A stretch of DNA of 13,543 bases, taken from NCBI GenBank assembly GCA_024684665.1, contig JAIKWN010000015.1:1-13543 (forward strand), read 5' to 3'. Source of the stretch: Clostridiales bacterium. GTDB lineage: Bacteria; Bacillota_A; Clostridia; Christensenellales; Aristaeellaceae. A program made the position numbers and the translations under genes. The notes beneath the pieces are model-generated. The model ran no database searches and was not told the origin of the DNA. It worked only from the letters and a program-made list of their open reading frames with translations. Shown here piece after piece: positions 1-6,245 of this stretch. Within the stretch, counting starts at the first letter, position 1, and each line of letters starts with the position of its first letter.

Positions 1-373
1 CAAAGAGCTGAATACGCTCTGCCTGACGGACTACAAGATCTATGGCCTTCCGGTGCGCGCATACTGGCACAACGCCGAGAAGCGCATGATCGACGGCATG
101 AAGGCGGAAACGGAAGCCGTCAGCGAGTTGCTGAAGACAGACCCGGCCAAGGCGCAGAGACGGATGACCGACTATTGCTCCGCGCTGCAGGAAAAAGCGT
201 TCATGGACGCGAAAGTCATGCTGAACGAGGTTCGCTGGGCCATGAGCGCAAACTCGAACACCATGAAGATGGGCATGAATCCGGAGACCCATGAAATCTA
301 CAAAACCGAGCGGGTCCTTGATCCGATCCGGGTCGAACTGGACGTGAGCCCCTACGGCGGCCTGGCGGAATGA
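1..373 (+). CDS. C-terminal fragment of a probable C69-family dipeptidase
   Basis: The reading frame is open from the window edge and ends at TGA 371-373, so only the last 123 residues are seen. The GTG at 53 is simply an internal valine, because the frame continues upstream of it. The fragment is mostly helical and hydrophilic, with a stretch DPAKAQRRMTDYC followed by a long helix and then WAMSANSNTMKMGMNPET. An alanine-rich DPAxA...xxTDY segment near the C-terminus is a feature of the C69 (PepD-like) dipeptidases, Ntn-type cysteine peptidases that cut dipeptides. The catalytic N-terminal cysteine lies outside the window, so the family call rests on the tail alone and is tentative. Two hairpin terminators follow immediately, so it is the last gene of its transcript. 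Confidence 0.4.
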   Translation, partial: KELNTLCLTDYKIYGLPVRAYWHNAEKRMIDGMKAETEAVSELLKTDPAKAQRRMTDYCSALQEKAFMDAKVMLNEVRWAMSANSNTMKMGMNPETHEIYKTERVLDPIRVELDVSPYGGLAE

Positions 374-411
374 AGACCGGGCAGTGATAAAAACCGCCCA
401 AGGAAAGAAAG

Positions 412-446
412 AAGGACGGGTTTAGCGCCCGTCCTTTTTCTTTTGC
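412..446. terminator. Rho-independent terminator, probably bidirectional
   Basis: A perfect 9-bp stem (AAGGACGGG at 412-420, CCCGTCCTT at 428-436) with a 7-base loop is followed on the + strand by a T-rich run to 445. It ends the dipeptidase transcript. On the minus strand the same stem is followed by CTTTCTTTCCTT, so it may also stop hxlR-type transcription arriving from the other side. Confidence 0.85.
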
Positions 447-455
447 AAAGCGGAT

Positions 456-481
456 GCGGCATTTTTAATGCCGCTTTTTTT
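456..481 (+). terminator. Second rho-independent terminator, overlapping the regulator's stop codon
   Basis: An 8-bp stem (GCGGCATT 456-463, AATGCCGC 467-474) with a tight TTT loop is followed by seven T residues (475-481). It reads as a + strand terminator about 20 bases after the first. The TAA stop of the minus-strand HxlR gene (465-467) sits in this hairpin, so one DNA segment serves as a backup terminator on one strand and as a coding end on the other. Confidence 0.75.
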
Positions 482-839
482 CGTGCCGCTTCCCGCCGTC
501 GTCGGAGAAGCGGTGTTCGTTTCCCCAGTCGCACAGCTGGTCGAGTACGACCATCAGCGATTCGCCTCTCTTGCTGAGAGAATACTCCACCTTCGGCGGG
601 ACCTGCGGGTACATGTGCCGCTCGATCAGGCCGTCTGCCTCCAGCTCCTTCAGCTGCTGGCTGAGCGTTTTGTCGGAGACCTTCTGCAGGTACCGCTGCA
701 TCTCATTGAACCGGACAGGCTGATACTCCATCAGCGCGTACAGGATGACCATCTTGTACTTTCCGCTGATCAGCGACAGCGTATAATGGTAGCCGGTATC
801 CTCGAAATTGGCCTGCTCGATCGTTCGCGTCTTCTCCAT
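465..839 (-). CDS. HxlR-family winged-helix transcriptional regulator
   Basis: This 124-residue protein matches the HxlR (DUF24) family in length and pattern. It has a short N-terminal arm, GKYKMVILYALM as the first helix of the winged helix, RFNEMQRYL, then KTLSQQLKELEADGLIER as the recognition region and VPPKVEYSLSKRGESL as the wing. Members are dimeric cytoplasmic DNA-binding proteins that often respond to aldehydes, quinones or thiol-reactive compounds through a cysteine. Here the only cysteine is near residue 103 (LCDWG), not near the N-terminus as in YodB/HypR-type sensors, so the inducer cannot be assumed. The ATG at 839 has AGAGG (complement of 848-852) 8 bases upstream. It diverges from the flavin-reductase-like gene across a dyad-rich region, which suggests that it represses that gene and itself. 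Confidence 0.9.
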   Translation of the reverse strand: MEKTRTIEQANFEDTGYHYTLSLISGKYKMVILYALMEYQPVRFNEMQRYLQKVSDKTLSQQLKELEADGLIERHMYPQVPPKVEYSLSKRGESLMVVLDQLCDWGNEHRFSDDGGKRHEKKRH

Positions 840-842
840 TAA

Positions 843-883
843 ACTTACCTCTGAGTAAGTACCTAACTTATAAGTGGGTACTT
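843..883. promoter_or_regulatory. Candidate HxlR operator cluster in the divergent intergenic region
   Basis: Several inverted repeats overlap here. ACTTAC (843-848) pairs with GTAAGT (855-860). AAGTACC (857-863) pairs with GGTACTT (877-883). ACTTATAAGT (866-875) is a perfect 10-bp palindrome. The shared half-site is ACTTA/TAAGT, seen at 843-847, 856-860, 866-870 and 871-875. HxlR-family regulators typically bind such TACTTA-like dyads in their own divergent promoters. The cluster covers TATAAG (complement of 868-873), a plausible -10 for hxlR, and touches the proposed -35 of the flavin-reductase-like gene. Confidence 0.7.
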
Positions 884-910
884 GTTTTTTTGCCCGACAG
901 CTATTATTGT
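882..910 (+). promoter_or_regulatory. Possible sigma-70 promoter of the flavin-reductase-like gene
   Basis: TTGTTT (882-887) and TATTGT (905-910) are separated by 17 bases and lie about 65 bases before the ATG at 977. The boxes are only moderate matches to the consensus. The -35 overlaps the right arm of the 857-883 dyad, so a regulator bound there would block polymerase. Confidence 0.4.
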
Positions 911-976
911 AATCACGGTTCGGGGTTTTGTCCAGCGTTTTATTAAACCGATCAGCAAGAAATGGGGGAATTCAAA

Positions 977-1549
977 ATGAAAAAAGACCTGGGTGTTGTG
1001 CCGGCCGTATATCCAATGCCGGTGCTTATGGTGGCCGCATACGACGAGAATGAGAAGGTCAATGTCATGAACGTCGCATGGGGACAGATTTGCGATAATG
1101 ACAAGATCATCCTCTTCATCGGAGAGGGGAAGAGGACCTGGCTGAACATCAAAGCCAGCAAGGCCTTTACCGTTGCATTGGCGGACGAGGCGCACATGGA
1201 CGTGGCGGACTTCTTCGGCATCGCTTCCGGCAACAAGATGAACGATAAATTCGAGCGCACCGGCTATCATGCCGTGAAGAGCGACAAGGTGCACGCGCCC
1301 ATCATCGAAGAGTTCCCTGTCGTAATGGAGTGCGAGCTGCTGGAGTTCCTGCATACGGATTATGTGGACGGCATCGTGGGCAGGATCGTCAACGTGAAGG
1401 CGGAAGAAGCGGTCCTGTCCGGAAAGGACAAGGTCGATCCCGCAAAACTCCACGCCCTGATGTTCGACCAGTTCCAGAACGGCTATTACGGCACAGGCGC
1501 CAAAGTCGGTCAGGCCTGGAACGCCGGCGCTGCGTACATGAAGAAGTAA
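977..1549 (+). CDS. Flavin reductase family protein (FMN-binding split barrel)
   Basis: This 190-residue cytoplasmic protein has no signal peptide. The start YPMPVLMVAAYDENEKVNVM, followed by NVAWGQICDND and GKRTWLNIKASKAFTVAL, is typical of the flavin reductase-like / flavoredoxin split-barrel family, whose members bind FMN and use NAD(P)H or accept electrons from partner proteins. The C-terminal GYYGTGAKVGQAWNAGA is a family-like ending. The ATG at 977 is preferred over the in-frame ATG at 962 because GGGGGA (965-970) lies 6 bases before it. It is transcribed away from the HxlR regulator, and the secreted flavoprotein reductase follows 40 bases later, so the two are probably one operon. The sequence does not show whether it supplies electrons to that reductase or acts separately on a small electrophile. 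Confidence 0.85.
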   Translation: MKKDLGVVPAVYPMPVLMVAAYDENEKVNVMNVAWGQICDNDKIILFIGEGKRTWLNIKASKAFTVALADEAHMDVADFFGIASGNKMNDKFERTGYHAVKSDKVHAPIIEEFPVVMECELLEFLHTDYVDGIVGRIVNVKAEEAVLSGKDKVDPAKLHALMFDQFQNGYYGTGAKVGQAWNAGAAYMKK

Positions 1550-1589
1550 GGGATCATTCCCTGTTTCTGAAAAAGAGAGGAGCTTAACA

Positions 1590-3389
1590 ATGAAAAGGAA
1601 TCTCGTCTTCTTTCTGTCTGTTCTCTGCGCAATCGTATGCCTGACATCGGGCATGGCCGAGGGCTATCAGGCAGGCGTCTATGAAGCGTCCGCAAATGGT
1701 CATAACGGACCCATCCTCGTAAAGACCGAATTCAGTAAGGATGCCATTGTTTCCGTAACTGTTACAGATCATAAGGAAACACCGATGATCTCGGATCTGG
1801 CTCTTACCCGGATTCCAGAAGAAATCACGCGCTTCCAGTCGCTTGCTGTGGACTCTGTCTCCGGCGCTACTTTCACATCCATGGCGATTAAAAACGCCGT
1901 TGCTGATGCTGTCGCCCAGGCGGGCGGAGACGCTTCTGCGCTTCGCAAAGCGCCTGTCAGTTATGAAAGAGTCGAAAATCTGGATCTGAACACCCAGATT
2001 CTTGTCGTTGGCGGAGGTATGGCGGGTCTTGCTGCCGCCGTCACTGCTGGCGAAAAGAGCGCGGATGTGATTCTGGTTGAGAAGCTGGATGTTCTCGGTG
2101 GTACACTGAACGTCGCGGCTGGCTACCTTCTGACAGTCAATGCCGAAACGAATAATCCGTCTATCAACGACGATCTGGAACACGTTATGTCTTTCTACAG
2201 AGAACAGCTTACCGATTCGGTCAGGCAGCCTGATTTCACCTTTACGGAGAACCTCATGGCACAGACCGGGAAAACAATTGATTATCTGACTTCCCTGGGT
2301 TTTGAAAGCGTCTGCGTCGATCTCGGCAATTATGCGTGTAGCATTTACAATGTTGGCTATGACTTTGCCGAGAAACTTGTTAGTAAAGCTGAGGAAGAAG
2401 GCGTACAAATCCTCACTGGCACAAAAGCCGAGCGGGTTTTGATGGAAAATGGCGCCGTTGTCGGCGTTGAAGTATCCAACGGGCAGGGCAGCTTTGCGAT
2501 CTATGCAGATAAAATCATCTTTGCGACGGGCGGAGCCAACTGGTCCGCGGATCTCAAAGAAGCAGAGCCGAATCTGAAAATCGTTGACCTGAACGAAAAA
2601 GCCGGCATCGGTAGCACGGGCGAGGGGATGCGCATACTTGCGGAGGCTGGCGCGAAGATGAGCGATAGCCTGTATGTCAAATCCTCGCAGTACGACTTTG
2701 CACCTGCCTTTGGCTGGAATACGTCATCCATGCCGAGCGTCAGTGAGAATACGCCTATCGTTGACGGCTCCAATACGCCTGCGGCACAGCGGACAATGCT
2801 GGTTGACAGCGAAGGGCTCCGCTTTACCAGCGAAGCGCGCGCTGCGGATACCGTCATCAACAAGAAAATGATTGACCACGGTTCCCCCGCATACTGGACA
2901 ATTCTGGACGCGAAAAACGCAATCGGCATTGATCCCGCCTTCCTGAATACCGTTGCGGAAATGAGCGCCGCCAACAATCCCAAAATTGCGGTTTACGGAG
3001 AGACCATTGAAGCGTTAGCGGAAAACATGGGGGTTTCTCCTGAAAACCTCCGCCGGTCGTTCGACGAATACCAGGCTGCTTGCAAATCCGGCAAGGACGA
3101 ATACGGAAAAGCTCCGGAGTATCTGATTCCCTATGCCGAAGAAGGCGGATACTACGCCGTGTATCGCCGTCCTGGTTCCTGGGGAACCATTGGCGGTGCC
3201 TTCGTCGACGGGCAGCAGCGCGTGGTAGATAAGGACGGCAATGCTATTCCGAACCTCTTTGCCGCCGGTGAAGTTGCTACTGCCCAGCTTTTTGGTGATT
3301 ACTATTTCGGAAGTTTCTCTCTTGGCCTTTATACTACAGCAGGACGGATTGCCGCCGAAACTGCCGCTACGGAAATCCAGGCTCAATAA
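1590..3389 (+). CDS. Secreted flavinylated FAD-dependent reductase (FMN_bind plus flavocytochrome c/fumarate-reductase-like domain)
   Basis: 599 residues. Residues 1-23 look like a Sec signal peptide (MKRN, a hydrophobic run, then a GMA-E cleavage site) with no convincing lipobox. Residues about 25-110 form an FMN_bind domain carrying D88-SVSGA-T94, the motif where ApbE attaches FMN covalently to the last threonine. Residues about 135-595 are an FAD domain starting with VVGGGMAGLAAA (G141, G143, G146), with E164 after the second strand and ending LFAAGEV...GRIAAETAA. Relatives reduce fumarate, urocanate or other unsaturated acids outside the membrane as electron acceptors. By hand alignment to fumarate reductase the catalytic Arg and His residues are not conserved, so the substrate is probably different. 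No apbE gene is in view. The ribosome site GAGAGGAG (1575-1582) fits. A sample 60-base line is about 48% GC against about 77% in a threonine synthase line, which hints at separate ancestry. Confidence 0.9.
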   Translation: MKRNLVFFLSVLCAIVCLTSGMAEGYQAGVYEASANGHNGPILVKTEFSKDAIVSVTVTDHKETPMISDLALTRIPEEITRFQSLAVDSVSGATFTSMAIKNAVADAVAQAGGDASALRKAPVSYERVENLDLNTQILVVGGGMAGLAAAVTAGEKSADVILVEKLDVLGGTLNVAAGYLLTVNAETNNPSINDDLEHVMSFYREQLTDSVRQPDFTFTENLMAQTGKTIDYLTSLGFESVCVDLGNYACSIYNVGYDFAEKLVSKAEEEGVQILTGTKAERVLMENGAVVGVEVSNGQGSFAIYADKIIFATGGANWSADLKEAEPNLKIVDLNEKAGIGSTGEGMRILAEAGAKMSDSLYVKSSQYDFAPAFGWNTSSMPSVSENTPIVDGSNTPAAQRTMLVDSEGLRFTSEARAADTVINKKMIDHGSPAYWTILDAKNAIGIDPAFLNTVAEMSAANNPKIAVYGETIEALAENMGVSPENLRRSFDEYQAACKSGKDEYGKAPEYLIPYAEEGGYYAVYRRPGSWGTIGGAFVDGQQRVVDKDGNAIPNLFAAGEVATAQLFGDYYFGSFSLGLYTTAGRIAAETAATEIQAQ

Positions 3390-3406
3390 ACATCACAATA
3401 AAACGG

Positions 3407-3438
3407 GCGCTGATGCAGTTTTTTCGCTGCATCAGCGC
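3407..3438. terminator. Bidirectional terminator between convergent genes
   Basis: A perfect 12-bp stem (GCGCTGATGCAG 3407-3418, CTGCATCAGCGC 3427-3438) has the loop TTTTTTCG. On the minus strand it is followed by CCGTTTTATTG, and on the + strand by TCTCCTTTAATACC and TTTT. It lies 17 bases after the flavoprotein stop and 35 bases after the threonine synthase stop, so it can end both. The T-tracts are imperfect on both sides. Confidence 0.8.
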
Positions 3439-3473
3439 TCTCCTTTAATACCTTTTCGCCGGATTATTCCGCG

Positions 3474-4967
3474 TCACTTGATCGCTGCCAGCACGGCCTC
3501 CGCCATGCCGTCCGGGGCGCATTCCGCGCGGTGCCGGACGGGGAGGGAGGGCAGCGCCCGGATGGCCGCCGGCATCGGCAGGCCCGTGCGCTTCTCCAGT
3601 GCGTCGCAGCAGGCGAAGTCGTTCAGGCCTTCCGCTGCCTCCGCCCCGAAGGCGGCACGCAGGACCGCGGCGCCGAACTTGTAGGGGCTCGCGGTGGAGA
3701 CGATAACCGTCCTGCGAGCATCCCCTGTATCCGCGCGGTATTTTTCGAGCACGCGGGAAGCTACGGCCGTGTGCGTATCCAGGAGATATTCGTTCTCCCG
3801 CCAGACGCGGCGGATCTCCTCCTCCACCTCCGCCTCCGTGGCAAAGCCGCCGGCATAGCGGGCCTGCAGCGCGGAAAGCTCACTTTCCGTAATGGCGTAG
3901 CGCCGGCCTTCTTTCAGGGAGGCCATGCGCGCTGCGGTTACGCCGCCGTCGCATCCGGAGAGGTCGAAGAGCAGACGCTCTAGGTTGGAGGAGATGAGGA
4001 TGTCCATGGAAGGGGAGGTGGTGCGCAGGAAGAGACGGTCTTTGATGCTGTATTCACCCGTGCGGATGAAATCGGAGAGGACGTTGTTGTCGTTGCTGCA
4101 GCAGATGAGCTTCCCTACCGGAAGACCCGCCTTCTTCGCGTAATCCGCCGCCAAGATGTCCCCGAAGTTCCCCGTCGGGACGGCGAAGTTGATCTCTTCG
4201 CCCTCCCGGATGAGCCCTCGGGCGAGGAGATCCGCGTAGGCGGAGAAGTAGTAGACGACCTGGGGCACGAGGCGGCCGTAGTTGATGGAATTGGCGGAGG
4301 AAAGCACCCGCCCCTGCGCGTCCATGATCCCGGCGAAAGCCCGGTCGGAGAAGATGCGCTTGACCCCCGTCTGCGCGTCGTCAAAGTTGCCGCGCACGGC
4401 GATCACATGGGTGTTGTTCCCGCCCGTTGTGACCATTTGCAGGTACTGCGCCTGGCTGACGCCGTCCCTGGGATAAAAGACGCAGCAGCGGGTTCTCGGA
4501 ACATCCCGGAAGCCCTCCAGCGCGGCCTTGCCCGTGTCGCCGCTCGTCGCGACCAGGATGAAGATCTCGCGGCGCTCGCCGTTCTTCTCCGCGCTTCTCC
4601 TGAGGAGGCGGGGAAGCAACTGGAGCGCCATGTCCTTGAAGGCGGAAGTCGGCCCGTGCCAGAGTTCCAGCGCGTGCGTGTTTTCTCCGCAGTCCGCGAG
4701 AGGCGCGATCGCCGGGCTGTCGAAGTTCGCGCCGTAAGAGGCGGTCACGGCTTCCCGGAGCTCTTCCTCCGAAAAATCGGGCAGAAAGCGGGAGAGCACG
4801 AAGCAGGCCCGGTCCGCGTAGGGCATGCCGCCGAGGGCGCGGATATCCTCCATCGAAAAGCGCGGGAATTCCTCCGGCACGAAAAGTCCGCCGTCCGCTG
4901 CAAGTCCCCGCAGGATCGCTTGGGAAGGGGCCGCCGAATCCCCTCCGCGAGTCGAAATCATCTTCAT
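3474..4967 (-). CDS. thrC: Threonine synthase
   Basis: This 497-residue, PLP-dependent cytoplasmic enzyme converts O-phosphohomoserine to threonine, the last step of threonine biosynthesis. The N-terminal STRGGD...GLAADGGLFVPE is typical. HGPTSAFKDMALQ carries the PLP lysine K111. Residues 141-149 (TSGDTGKAA) and 264-270 (PTGNFGD) are cofactor and phosphate-binding loops, and NSINYGRLVPQ is also conserved. The length is normal for the family. The frame is open upstream to 5123, but the ATG at 4967 is chosen because AAGGAGGA (complement of 4973-4980) sits at ideal distance and the family starts there, while the upstream 52 codons run through the neighbour's terminator. A second ATG two codons later is possible. 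It follows the P-loop ATPase, separated by a terminator, so it may depend on readthrough or on a weak promoter of its own. No other threonine pathway gene is present. Confidence 0.97.
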   Translation of the reverse strand: MKMISTRGGDSAAPSQAILRGLAADGGLFVPEEFPRFSMEDIRALGGMPYADRACFVLSRFLPDFSEEELREAVTASYGANFDSPAIAPLADCGENTHALELWHGPTSAFKDMALQLLPRLLRRSAEKNGERREIFILVATSGDTGKAALEGFRDVPRTRCCVFYPRDGVSQAQYLQMVTTGGNNTHVIAVRGNFDDAQTGVKRIFSDRAFAGIMDAQGRVLSSANSINYGRLVPQVVYYFSAYADLLARGLIREGEEINFAVPTGNFGDILAADYAKKAGLPVGKLICCSNDNNVLSDFIRTGEYSIKDRLFLRTTSPSMDILISSNLERLLFDLSGCDGGVTAARMASLKEGRRYAITESELSALQARYAGGFATEAEVEEEIRRVWRENEYLLDTHTAVASRVLEKYRADTGDARRTVIVSTASPYKFGAAVLRAAFGAEAAEGLNDFACCDALEKRTGLPMPAAIRALPSLPVRHRAECAPDGMAEAVLAAIK

Positions 4968-4972
4968 ATACT

Positions 4973-4993
4973 TCCTCCTTGCGGGAAACCCGC
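4973..4993 (-). promoter_or_regulatory. thrC ribosome site with an abutting small hairpin
   Basis: On the minus strand a 5-bp GCGGG-TTT-CCCGC hairpin (4981-4993) directly precedes AAGGAGGAAG, the thrC ribosome site (4971-4980). The site decides the thrC start at 4967. The hairpin leaves the Shine-Dalgarno free, so it may help keep the site open or protect the transcript end. No T-box or other known leader is visible. Confidence 0.45.
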
Positions 4994-5016
4994 GGTTTTG
5001 ATAAGCAGGATGCATC

Positions 5017-5043
5017 AAAAAGCCGCTTCCCTTGGGAAGCGGC
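5017..5043 (-). terminator. Rho-independent terminator after the P-loop ATPase gene
   Basis: A perfect 10-bp inverted repeat (GCCGCTTCCC 5022-5031, GGGAAGCGGC 5034-5043), whose inner pairs must open to form the loop, is followed on the minus strand by five T residues (complement of 5017-5021). It lies 15 bases after the stop of the 5059-5475 gene and only about 50 bases before the thrC start. Confidence 0.85.
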
Positions 5044-5058
5044 AGGGAAACCCGGGGA

Positions 5059-5475
5059 TCAGATTTCAAACTGACGGATGCTCTCCGGAACGTTTGCCGC
5101 GTCCTCGCTGTAGCTGATGACAAGGGTCGTCCCGGCGTGCGCGGCCAGCCGGTCCAGCTTTGCCATCAGCTCGACGAGACCCGCTTCGTCGGCGGCAGCC
5201 AGTTTCAGGAAGCCGTCGATAAAGAGATAGCTGATATCATAATTGCCCGCCAGGATGCCGGCCAGGAAGCCGAAGAAGCTGTCCTTCCCCTGAACGCCGT
5301 ATTCGGAAGCGTCCACAAAGCGAACCTGCGGTTTCAGATGAACGGTATAACTCCTGGTATAGTCTACGAAGAACACGTTGCCTTTGGTATTCTCGTTGAG
5401 CGCCGCTGCGTTCGCCATGTCCAGGATGCGCTTGGTCTTGCCGGAACCCTTCTTTCCGAAGATAATCTGTATCAC
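5059..5475 (-). CDS. Small P-loop ATPase of unknown role
   Basis: A 138-residue protein with a Walker A motif at its very start (G7-KKGSGK-T14) and a Walker B-like strand YLFID (83-87). LVISYSED (118-125) is a likely third core strand. It is only one minimal nucleotide-binding core with no added domain, membrane segment or signal. Proteins like this occur in many Clostridia and are often mislabelled as twitching-motility PilT, but the secretion-ATPase motifs of PilT are absent. The start is GTG at 5475, supported by GGGAGGG (complement of 5483-5489) about 7 bases upstream. There is no better ATG in frame. It has its own promoter (5511-5539) and terminator (5017-5043), so it is probably a single-gene transcript. 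I do not know its function; regulatory ATPase or RNA/DNA-associated roles are guesses. Confidence 0.8.
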   Translation of the reverse strand: MIQIIFGKKGSGKTKRILDMANAAALNENTKGNVFFVDYTRSYTVHLKPQVRFVDASEYGVQGKDSFFGFLAGILAGNYDISYLFIDGFLKLAAADEAGLVELMAKLDRLAAHAGTTLVISYSEDAANVPESIRQFEI

Positions 5476-5510
5476 GGCCAGTCCCTCCCTTTCGAATGTT
5501 CGGTATAACC

Positions 5511-5539
5511 ATTATAGCCGAAAACGCGCCGTCTGACCA
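5511..5539 (-). promoter_or_regulatory. Sigma-70 promoter of the P-loop ATPase gene
   Basis: On the minus strand TGGTCA (complement of 5534-5539) and a perfect TATAAT (complement of 5511-5516) are separated by 17 bases. The start would be near 5504, about 30 bases before the GTG. The upstream yfbR gene ends at 5639 with only a weak 6-bp hairpin (about 5559-5578) between, so readthrough from yfbR is possible. Confidence 0.75.
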
Positions 5540-5638
5540 GCCCTAAAATTGCAGAATCTTCCGGGCCGGAAAACCCGGACGAAACCAGACCGGTCCGCAC
5601 GCGTCCGCCGGCGGCTTCATTGCCGGCTTCCCCGGTGC

Positions 5639-6220
5639 TCATTCCTTTTTGTTCAGCTCGTCCAGCGTCAGCAGGAAGGCGGGGACGCAGCCGGTCAGGA
5701 AATCCTCCGCCTCCGGCAGGGAAAGGGCGTGGATGCTTTCGAGGATGCTCTCTGCCGCTGCGTCGAACTCGCGATTTCCGGCGCGCTGTTCTTCGAGGCA
5801 GTGGACGTAGGCGGAAATCCGGTCAGCTGCCTTGACGAGGCGCGTGGCGGGCGTGCCCGCCTCCGTCAGGACGGGCGCGACGGCCCCCCGGATCTCTTCC
5901 GGGAGCATGGCGATCAGCTTTTCCTGGGCGGCGCGCTCCACCTCGGCATAGGATTCCCGCAGGGTGTCGGAGTGGTATTTAACCGGAGTGGGCAGGTCCC
6001 CCGTCAGCACCTCCGCCGCGTCGTGATAGACCGCGAGGGTCACCACATGCTCCGGATCTACGTCCCGTCCGTAACGGTTTTTCGCAAGGACGGCCAGGGC
6101 GTGGGCGATCATTGCGACCTGCAGGGAATGCTCCGCGTCGTTCTCCGGCTGGGTATTACGCATGAGGCTCCAGCGGCGGATGAGACGCAGACGGGAAATG
6201 TATGCGTAAAATTCGTTCAT
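5639..6220 (-). CDS. yfbR: HD-domain 5'-deoxynucleotidase, YfbR type
   Basis: 193 residues, close to the roughly 200 of E. coli YfbR and similar along its length. It removes phosphate from deoxyribonucleoside 5'-monophosphates in the cytoplasm, using a divalent metal, and so helps balance dNTP pools. Visible active-site residues are R16-W17 (substrate), H31 (ENDAEHSLQ), H66-D67 of the HD pair, E70, D75 (YHDAAEVLTGDLPTPVKY) and D133 (KAADR). These match the known metal and substrate residues of YfbR in order and spacing. The start is ATG at 6220 with AAGGAG (complement of 6225-6230) upstream. It begins 25 bases after ktrA ends, so it is probably the last gene of the MATE-ktrB-ktrA-yfbR transcript. 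Its link to potassium uptake is only positional. Confidence 0.96.
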   Translation of the reverse strand: MNEFYAYISRLRLIRRWSLMRNTQPENDAEHSLQVAMIAHALAVLAKNRYGRDVDPEHVVTLAVYHDAAEVLTGDLPTPVKYHSDTLRESYAEVERAAQEKLIAMLPEEIRGAVAPVLTEAGTPATRLVKAADRISAYVHCLEEQRAGNREFDAAAESILESIHALSLPEAEDFLTGCVPAFLLTLDELNKKE

Positions 6221-6245
6221 AGGTCTCCTTTTGCAGGGGCTTATC

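Noticed and set aside
53..373. Start of a complete small gene at GTG 53
   Set aside because: The frame is open to the window edge, no ribosome site precedes 53, and the sequence reads as the tail of a longer protein.
863..1654. Minus-strand open frame of 263 codons opposite the flavin-reductase-like gene
   Set aside because: It is His/Val/Asp-rich antisense with no recognisable motif. The + strand gene has clear family features and a ribosome site.
1590..1664. Lipoprotein signal in the flavoprotein (cysteines at residues 13 and 17)
   Set aside because: The residues before each cysteine (SVL-C, AIV-C) do not fit the lipobox well, and GMA-E at 21-24 is a better Sec cleavage site.
1584..2408. 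Minus-strand open frame of 274 codons opposite the flavoprotein
   Set aside because: It lies entirely over the FMN/FAD domains of a well-supported + strand gene and has no family resemblance.
4407..5117. Plus-strand open frame of 236 codons opposite thrC
   Set aside because: It covers the thrC active-site region on the other strand and crosses the terminator at 5017-5043.
4968..5123. N-terminal extension of threonine synthase by 52 codons
   Set aside because: It would translate through the P-loop gene's terminator and end. The ATG at 4967 has an ideal ribosome site and the family start.
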